Below, one piece after another: positions 57,819 to 64,000 of a DNA stretch of 64,000 nt. Source of the DNA: Heliorestis acidaminivorans (lineage in GTDB: Bacteria > Bacillota > Desulfitobacteriia > Heliobacteriales > Heliobacteriaceae); the NCBI RefSeq assembly GCF_008933955.1, contig NZ_WBXO01000008.1, forward strand, positions 62,001 to 126,000. The letters are read 5' to 3'. How positions within the stretch are numbered: position 1 is the first letter of the stretch; each line of letters starts with the position of its first letter. A program made the translations under genes and the position numbers. The notes under the pieces were generated by a model. That model had not been told where the DNA came from and did not search any database. It saw only the letters and a list, made by a program, of their open reading frames with translations.

Positions 57819-58011
57819 AGTCAATCTCACCGCTCAACAATTAGAATAAGAAGGGCTTCCCTTTCCAATCTTTCGACATATTTACATTTTTCCCCCTTAA
57901 TTTCCACGTTAAAAATAGAAAAACGACCTTGATTTTTAATCATAAGCAGTAAAGAGCTAATATAGCTGGACTGAGAAGCGATCCAGTCTCTGAGTTGACA
58001 AGTAATATGAA

Positions 58012-58050
58012 GTGGCTCAGCTACCACCGGAACAATGGCTCTCTGGAATC
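58012..58050. mobile_element. Second IS21-family end remnant
   Basis: GTGGCTCAGCTACCACCGGA followed by ATGGCTCTCTGGAATC: two subterminal-type repeats in the same orientation as those at 55639-55705. Only ~40 bases remain. Confidence 0.5.
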
Positions 58051-58069
58051 ATAATATACATCTTTTTCT

Positions 58070-58933
58070 TTATTTTTCCCATGAAATTCTCTCTACGGCA
58101 TTTTGAAGTTCCTTTTTACTAGCAGTGACATATCTCCGAGTTTCTTCTATAGAAGAGTGACCGGCCAATTGCGCTACCACTTGAATAGCTTGCCCTGCAT
58201 TAATCAAATTTTTACAAAAGCTATGCCGCAAGCTATGTACTGTAGCATCCTCTAAACCAATCTGATCATAATAATGCCGTAGTGCATATTGAACTGAACG
58301 TTCTGTAAGTCTTTTTCCCTGCTGTGAAATAAACAGTGGCCCTTCCAATTGAACACTATCTCGCCAAGCAAGCAGTGTACGATAAAGATCCTTATTAATA
58401 GGTACAACCCTATATTTGTTCCCTTTTCCTCGTCGAACAACCAAGGTTCTTCGATTTAAGTCCACATCGCTCTCATCCAGAGCAACAACTTCAAAAATAC
58501 GCAACCCTGCCTGAATCATGCACTGTACGATGGCTAAGTTTCTTATCCTGTTGAACTCTCGCTTCTCTTTTTCTACTGTCATTAAAAGTTTTGCTTGTTC
58601 ATGTCTGGTCAACCATCTAGGTGCTACTTCTGACTCCCTTACTCTCTTTGCTTTTACTTTTCTAGTAGGATCATAAGCTGTCTGTTTTGTATCTATCAGA
58701 TATGACCAGTAAACCTTAACGGCTGCAATTCTCTTTTTTATCGTCGCCGGGGCCAGTCTTTGTACAGTCTGCATGTGACTGATCCAATCGTGTAAATCCA
58801 GTGGTGTCACCTGGTCGTAAGCATAGTGTCCATATCTTCCTTCTAGCCATTTTTTTAATTCAGTGAAAGATTGGTTATATGATTGAATTGTTTTTATATC
58901 TTTACCTTCTTGTTGAAGCCATTCGGTAAACAT
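58070..58933 (-). CDS. Tyrosine recombinase of the XerC/XerD type
   Basis: 287 residues from ATG at 58933, preceded by AAAGGAGCG. The core-binding domain holds IKTIQSYNQSFTELKKWLEG. Catalytic residues are visible: Arg in QAGLRIFEVVAL, Lys in VVRRGKGNKYR, HSLRHSFCKN, and GHSSIEETRRYV, where the final Tyr is the nucleophile. The size matches Xer proteins and small integrases of integrons or transposons rather than long phage integrases. Repeats TTCTAGGAAGT lie immediately upstream and may be its sites. It could resolve dimers or move a small cassette. Confidence 0.9.
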   Translation of the reverse strand: MFTEWLQQEGKDIKTIQSYNQSFTELKKWLEGRYGHYAYDQVTPLDLHDWISHMQTVQRLAPATIKKRIAAVKVYWSYLIDTKQTAYDPTRKVKAKRVRESEVAPRWLTRHEQAKLLMTVEKEKREFNRIRNLAIVQCMIQAGLRIFEVVALDESDVDLNRRTLVVRRGKGNKYRVVPINKDLYRTLLAWRDSVQLEGPLFISQQGKRLTERSVQYALRHYYDQIGLEDATVHSLRHSFCKNLINAGQAIQVVAQLAGHSSIEETRRYVTASKKELQNAVERISWEK

Positions 58934-58954
58934 AGCGCTCGCTCCTTTCTCGGG

Positions 58955-59057
58955 TTCTAGGAAGTGTATTCTCATGCCTATTTTACGAGTTCTAGGAAGT
59001 TTTGTATAGCATAAAAAAAGAAAAACTTCCTAGAGGCTTGGTTCTAGGAAGTTTTTC
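58955..59057. repeat. Cluster of TTCTAGGAAGT repeats, direct and inverted
   Basis: GTTCTAGGAAGT at 58955-58966 and 58990-59001 and 59042-59053 (direct), and its complement ACTTCCTAGA at 59026-59035. The last two form a stem AAAAACTTCCTAGA/TTCTAGGAAGTTTTT (59022-59057) that could be a terminator in both directions. The first overlaps the leader of the recombinase gene. Confidence 0.7.
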
Positions 59058-59100
59058 TACTTTAAAATATTTCGTACGCGTACCCCGTCTTCGACAGTCG

Positions 59101-60541
59101 GTAGACACACAAAGTGCCTTCAGGCCAATGGGGATAAGGGCTGAGGGCACTTGTGGATAACTTGGCGTGTGTCTACGATTTTTGGGCTTTTCGAAGGCAA
59201 ATTTCCCATATTAACGGCGGTTCTTCGAGTTTTAGAGTATCAAATATATACTTTTGTTTTTGTGTAATTTTAAGACGTTGCCATACTCTACCGTCTTCCG
59301 ATTTATATTCAATTAGATGAAGTTTTTGCAACTCTAACCGAAGGTCTCTCCAAGTTTCTTTTGTCTGAACTTCAGCCAGTTGAATTAAGATTAGAGCCAA
59401 CCAACACAAGAGTACATGAGCTTTGATTCGCTCTTCTTTACGGTGATAAACAGGACGAAGTTCTAAAGTTGTTTTGATGGTACGAAAAGCCGCTTCTACT
59501 TCTAGCAACTGTTTGTAGACTCGGTGGCTGTAGATACGACAGTGGGTTTTGGTGTGAGCATCACCATCTAACTCTTTTAATCTTTGTAGTTTCGCTTCAA
59601 TATGTTCTAAGTGCTTCTTGCGAGTCATTTTATCTCTTGTTGCTTCATCAGGATTATAAACAAGAACATATCGAATGCGAGCTTCGCTATTACAAATAAT
59701 AACTTCTTTTGTTTTCAAGTTTTCGCGTATGGTCTTGTAACGTCCAGGGTAAGAAAGTACTTCTTCTACAGCTTTTTTGCCGGCAGAAAGCTTTTCTCCG
59801 GCAATATAATGACCACCAGCTCTTTGTAGGTAACGTATGTTGTCTTCAGAGGAAAAGCCTCTATCAACAACAGTAACAACACGACCGAGTTTCCAGCCGA
59901 TTAAGTCTTTTTTCACCTTCTGGAATGACAGTCATATCATTGGTGTTACCTGCCAGACCCAGCAACGAATTGGAATTCCTTCACGGGTGACAGCTAGACC
60001 AATGACTACTTGCGGCCTATCTGGGCGATGGTCTTTGGAATGACCTTCTCTTCTGAAGTCGTCATCCTCTAATCCTTCTGTTTCAAAATAGGTAGAGGTG
60101 GTATCAAAGAATAACAAGTCCACTTCTAGGTTGAACAGATCAGCCACAGCGTTAAAGACTTCGTGCTGAATGGTTTCTTCCGACTCAAGTAGAAAGTCCA
60201 TGGCTCGATAGCAATGTTGAGCTTCCATTCTATCTAGCTGTGGAATCACTGCTTCGTGCTCTACCCAGTGCTCTAAGCCGAGCTTGCTAGATGGATTCAA
60301 GGCTCTATTGGCTACCATGGCAAAAATCGTTCTTTCTACAGGAGTACGAAACTGGCGGTCCTCAATTATATTCATCAGTGCTTTATCAACACCGATTCTC
60401 TTCCAAAGCTGATCTAGAAACCACGAACCTCCTAAATCTTTACTCGTCAGCATTTCTAAAGGTGAAGCCTTGACAGCATCTTTCTCCGTAGAGGTATCTC
60501 CATCTCCTAAAAAACGGTGGATGCTGGTAGAAAGATGATGC
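59101..60541 (-). mobile_element. Decayed IS1634-type insertion sequence
   Basis: The left end is a structured terminus: GTAGACACAC (59101-59110) is inverted as GTGTGTCTAC (59167-59176), with an inner AAGTGCC/GGCACTT pair. Next to it lies a frameshifted transposase gene. No matching right end is found; homology ends near 60541. Confidence 0.65.
59173..60541 (-). pseudogene. IS1634-family transposase, truncated and frameshifted
   Basis: The 5' part (60541 to 59932) encodes HRFLGDGDTSTEKDA and LLFFDTTSTYFETEGLEDDD FRREGHSKDHRPDRPQVVIG with a DDE Asp. The 3' part (59916 to 59173) continues in another frame with VVTVVDRGFSSEDNIRYLQR, the second Asp, and LLEVEAAFRTIKTTLELRPV (Glu region). The usual N-terminal ~80 residues are missing. 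About two dozen codons appear to be lost around 59925. Not functional. Confidence 0.8.
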
Positions 60542-61171
60542 TATCTTCTATGCTTCTTTTAAGTATGGGGAAGGCGAAAAAGAGAGAAATGGTCGATTGT
60601 TCAATAACTATAATGAAGAAACATTCAAAACGTTTCTTGTCATCATCGTCAATTAGACATTCTTCAGATATGGTAAACAAGAGATGTTCGGCCTAACAGA
60701 AGCGATGAGAAATGGTTGAATCTGTTGATGAGGAAGGAAAGTTGAATCAGAAAAAACGAAGCAGCTTTAGCCCTATAGAATATATTCTGAATCCGCATCA
60801 AAAATTTGATAATGTGTAAAATTACTCGCCGTAAAGGCTAAGACTTAGAAATAATTGAATCAATTATCCTTAATGGATTCTGCTTGGTTGATTCACAATA
60901 TTTCGGTCCTAAAAGAGTACTATTAACAAGCCTCACAAAAAGTATTATTTTGAGGTTCTAATAGTTGGTTGAACTATAAAAATCCTTCTTCGTTTTTACG
61001 CAAAGGCCATATAGAGTCGTTCGAATGTCATAAACTAGGGGCTATGGCTGGCCAATCGTAACTTCCACCGTCGAGCATGGTAAACCAATCGACTGGCAAG
61101 AACGATGAGATTCTGGATGATGGTTTTAATTCTTCTACGTTGAATACTTTTTTTCTCAAGGGGTGTAGGGA
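60542..61171. other. 630 bp without recognisable genes
   Basis: All frames are broken. The right part (from ~60950) may be the decayed middle of the IS1380-type transposase. I see nothing I can name between 60560 and 60950. Confidence 0.5.
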
Positions 61172-61390
61172 TTAGACACTGAACTGGCCTATGATTCTCA
61201 ACAAGTTGTAGGTGAAGATACCTAAATGTAGAACCAAGTCATTGGTGGAAAACTTGCCACTGGGCATTCTCTCGAGATCTAAGTCTGTTTTTATTTCGCT
61301 GTGAAACTGCTCAGAAGTCCCGTGATCCTGGTAAAGCTTGATGATCGTTTCAGGAGAGTAAGGTAAGGATGTCCAGTTGGCGGGGTAGGT
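61172..61390 (-). pseudogene. C-terminal remnant of an IS1380-family transposase
   Basis: PYSPETIIKLYQDHGTSEQF HSEIKTDLDLERMPSGKF STNDLVLHLGIFTYNLLRII then stop. IS1380 transposases share the GT-EQFHxExK-DLDLERxPSG motif with the catalytic Glu. The N-terminal two-thirds are gone. Confidence 0.75.
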
Positions 61391-61421
61391 TCACCCCTTG
61401 GTAATTTAGTTTTTATTTTTT

Positions 61422-64000
61422 TCAATTATTATTGCCCCTTATATTTTTTATTTTTTCTTTTATCCCCTTATCTTGAAGTATACTCGAGACTTTACCATCA
61501 ATATTATTACCTAATGAAGATAGTAGAGTGCCAACCCCTTTCGTAGCGGCTAAAGCTTTCGTAACTCCGAGCTTTTTGGTTTCTGCGATAATATTCATAT
61601 TATTTAATTTGTCACGATCATTATAATCTTCCGACACATTGGTATTCTCATCTAATTTATTTTTCCCTGTTACAGTTTCATTCTCTGCAAATGCAACTGT
61701 TTCGTTAATATTACATTCCTCAACTTCAAAATTTATTTTATTCTCTTGTTCTTTACCGTCATCAAATCTTATACTATTATTTATACTGTTAACGTTTTTT
61801 TCTTGAAAACTTAAGCCCGTTTGACCTTGTACGAACATAAATAAATCATTTCTTATTCTTTTCGATATTTCAACTTGAAGCTTTGCTTCACTTGAATCTG
61901 CGTATATATTTTCTGCAAGCTCCCTATATCGCACCTCAACACTTTGAGTTATGTAATCCCAAAGGCTTAAATACGCTTCCTTTATCTTTTCTTCATACAT
62001 TTCAAATCGTTTGTTAATATTAGTTTCGGCCTCTTTTACCATTTTCTCTATATAATCGTGTTTTTGTTTTTCAGGCTTACTCACAAGTTTAGCAATGAAC
62101 CCTCCTGCTACAACTGCTGAAACTATTATAATACCTGCTGGAGGAAATGCTATTGTGGAGGCGGTTCCTATTAACTTAATAATAGCAGTAACACCACCAC
62201 CTATTATGTAAGCTGTTCCATAGGATAAGAACTTTCCAGTTCCGTTAAGAGTACTATCTACTTTGCATAATACAACCGTTTTTGTATGACTGATATTGCA
62301 TAAATCGTTGTAATCTTTTTGAATCCCTTTATAACTATCAAGACTACTTTTTACTATTAAATCTACCTCATCGAATAACTCCTCTGTGCGGTTCTTCCAG
62401 TATTCAAAATCATTGTTCAGACGATTATCCATTTCATAAACATATTTTTGCACCAATAACGCAGCCGTAGTCCTATTAAAGGAATCCCATTTTTCCTTGC
62501 CTGCATAATCTTTGCCTAATTCACGAACCCTAGTTTCTATGGCACTTCTTATAGCTTCAATTATTTCTTTTTTTGTTCTATCAATATCTTCTTTAGCCCT
62601 ACTATGATCTCTAACTATAAGCTCTTTAATAGATTTTAACCTTGACTGGATTTGTTGATAGTTAGACTGAGATAATTCAAAAAACCTATTTGATAAGTTT
62701 TCCATTAACTCTAGCGTTTGATTATTCATAAACTGCTCATTACTTTTGTGTAAAAACGTTTCAGATTCTTCTCTGGAAAGCTCTAAAAGGAAATTCCTTT
62801 TACTCGTAATCCAGTCAATATAATTAGAATCTCTTTTTGAATTTAATGCAAGACTAGACAACTCGTTAAAGAATAAGTTGAAATCATCTGTTTGTTCATG
62901 CGAAACTGTTTTATTATCACTTGTATTCCGAGGATCAAAAGCAAATATTTTTATTTTTTTCATTAAGTTGTCATTCTCTGTTCTTGGCGATACCATTCTT
63001 ACCCAGTTTTCTACCTCTTTAAGCACACGGGCTCTTTCATTATCTGACGAAAGTCTATCGATATGTGTCAAGCAGATTATTAAGTTTGTAGCTTTTCCTT
63101 TCTCCATCAAATTATATAGAAATATCCGTTCCGATTCGGTTCCGAATTTATCAGCTCTCATTACGAACACAATACAATCCGCATACTTAGCTTGTTCAAG
63201 TGTTATATGATCGCGAACTTTAATAGGATCATTAATACCAGGAGTGTCTACTATTGTAATACCATGACGCAAACATTCTAGCGGTAAGCCGAAACGGGCT
63301 TTTTCAACTAAATAGGCATAGTCTCCATGAGCAGTTATGTAATCTTTCACATCTAGTAAAGATGATATTGCCGTAATTTTTTCTCCTGGCTTATACCCTC
63401 CAGAATTTACGATTTCTTGAATCCTTTTAACGTATTTTTTTACATGGTTACTATCATTATTGTCTGAAGTAAACCTTAATATATTATCAAGGGTATCACT
63501 ATTCATCCACCATGCTTCATAATTTGGCTCATCAGAATAGTACATTTCTACGACTACAGCAGTTGTTGCAGTAGCTTCTCCTATAGGACTTAGGTTTTTC
63601 CCTACAATCCTGTTGAATATTGTGCTTTTTCCGTGCTTAATCTCTCCAGTAAGAACAACTTTATATGGGTTAGGTTCAATTTGTTTATGAAATTCAATTA
63701 CTCTTTGCGATAGGTTATCACTATTTATTAAGGTTGCAAGCATTTTTGTTTTTCTTATAAAATCTTTGCTCTTCATGTTTTCGATTTCCCTGCTTGTCTT
63801 AATTGATTTTAGCCCGAAATTATAATGTTTGTTATGCAAGAATTGTTTTTCTTCCCAATTCAATGGGGAATCGTTCTTTATTGACTCAAGTTTGTTTTCG
63901 TTTTCAAAGACCATCTTTTCCTCTTCATTAATTAAGGATTCGATACTTTCAATTTCTAATAACAACACACTATTTGTAATATTTAAATCTTCAGTTATTT
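61422..64000 (-). CDS. Large dynamin-like GTPase, N-terminus beyond the window
   Basis: At least 859 codons. The frame stays open to the window edge, and the first in-window GTG (63968) has no ribosome binding site, so the start is outside. GTPase motifs: G1 VVLTGEIKHGKSTIFNR, G2 Thr in ATATTAVV, G3 ITIVDTPGIND, G4 CLTHIDRLS. Helical stalk regions (~395-560) are followed by a hydrophobic hairpin (YIIGGGVTAIIKLIGTASTI AFPPAGIIIVSAVVAGGFIA, ~590-640), a likely membrane anchor or paddle. More coiled coil lies after it. Bacterial dynamin-like proteins act on membranes, some in phage defence. Its function here is not known. Confidence 0.85.
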   Translation of the reverse strand, partial: ITEDLNITNSVLLLEIESIESLINEEEKMVFENENKLESIKNDSPLNWEEKQFLHNKHYNFGLKSIKTSREIENMKSKDFIRKTKMLATLINSDNLSQRVIEFHKQIEPNPYKVVLTGEIKHGKSTIFNRIVGKNLSPIGEATATTAVVVEMYYSDEPNYEAWWMNSDTLDNILRFTSDNNDSNHVKKYVKRIQEIVNSGGYKPGEKITAISSLLDVKDYITAHGDYAYLVEKARFGLPLECLRHGITIVDTPGINDPIKVRDHITLEQAKYADCIVFVMRADKFGTESERIFLYNLMEKGKATNLIICLTHIDRLSSDNERARVLKEVENWVRMVSPRTENDNLMKKIKIFAFDPRNTSDNKTVSHEQTDDFNLFFNELSSLALNSKRDSNYIDWITSKRNFLLELSREESETFLHKSNEQFMNNQTLELMENLSNRFFELSQSNYQQIQSRLKSIKELIVRDHSRAKEDIDRTKKEIIEAIRSAIETRVRELGKDYAGKEKWDSFNRTTAALLVQKYVYEMDNRLNNDFEYWKNRTEELFDEVDLIVKSSLDSYKGIQKDYNDLCNISHTKTVVLCKVDSTLNGTGKFLSYGTAYIIGGGVTAIIKLIGTASTIAFPPAGIIIVSAVVAGGFIAKLVSKPEKQKHDYIEKMVKEAETNINKRFEMYEEKIKEAYLSLWDYITQSVEVRYRELAENIYADSSEAKLQVEISKRIRNDLFMFVQGQTGLSFQEKNVNSINNSIRFDDGKEQENKINFEVEECNINETVAFAENETVTGKNKLDENTNVSEDYNDRDKLNNMNIIAETKKLGVTKALAATKGVGTLLSSLGNNIDGKVSSILQDKGIKEKIKNIRGNNN

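Noticed and set aside
57827..58027. 66-codon minus-strand frame between the IS21 remnant and the coupled pair
   Set aside because: It starts inside the IS21-like repeats, and no domain or good start site is seen.
1..64000. CRISPR array
   Set aside because: No run of regularly spaced identical repeats with unique spacers and no cas genes were seen.

Overview
The window comes from an endospore-forming, AT-rich member of the Firmicutes (Bacillota), most likely a clostridial relative. The evidence is a GerA-type germinant receptor operon, a cotJ spore-coat operon, a Spo0E-like phosphatase, candidate Spo0A boxes and AGGAGG-type ribosome binding sites. The tmRNA tag reads AEDNYALAA, which from memory fits heliobacteria. 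That placement is an inference I could not check.

Layout. (1) 1-2.4 kb: a truncated secreted protein and a 12-membrane-segment LuxR-type regulator. (2) 2.46-9.25 kb: a small island that appears to have entered the 3' end of the tmRNA gene ssrA. It carries a HEPN/MNT toxin-antitoxin pair, a gerA-type operon, a decayed IS4-family element and the stump of a tyrosine integrase. A 14-bp copy of the ssrA end marks the far side. (3) 9.24-16.1 kb: chromosomal backbone with ssrA, a cNMP-binding/DUF2225 protein, a tandem universal stress protein, a PAS-PAS histidine kinase divergent from an MFS transporter, a small hypothetical gene, and cotJA-cotJB-cotJC.

(4) From about 16.12 kb to at least the late 50s kb lies a large mobile element. 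It begins inside cotJC, which is cut after about 31 codons, and its first gene is a large serine recombinase ending about 24 bp from the junction. The rest of cotJC is not in the window, so the right end of the element was not found. Reading leftward from a divergent repressor switch at 47 kb, the element encodes: regulators (XRE, sigma-like, NusG-like); two RepL-like winged-helix proteins separated by iteron-like repeats; a RecD2-like helicase; a type IV secretion module (VirB2-, VirB3-, VirB4-, VirB6- and VirB1-like); and a complete Tad-type pilus module (pilin, CpaB, two CpaE-like proteins, TadA, TadB, TadC, prepilin peptidase, two TadE-like pseudopilins). These are followed by a 1,940-residue PKD-repeat surface protein and an HD-GYP protein. 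No relaxase and no VirD4-type coupling protein is visible.

(5) 48-58 kb, cargo: a secreted metallo-beta-lactamase/helix-hairpin-helix protein, a zinc-ribbon/DUF3006/coiled-coil cassette present in two copies (the second decayed), a DGQHR-domain protein, a PBECR-like nuclease-fold protein, a free-standing structured RNA, a DUF5658 membrane protein, a Spo0E-like protein and a copper-amine-oxidase-like secreted protein. (6) 58-64 kb: an XerC/D-type recombinase, insertion-sequence debris (IS21, IS1634 and IS1380 types) and a large dynamin-like GTPase that runs off the window.

The main hypothesis is that region 4 is a sporulation-linked (skin-like) integrated element. It interrupts a spore-coat gene, carries its own recombinase and a possible modulator of Spo0A phosphorylation, and joins a conjugation-type channel to a Tad pilus.
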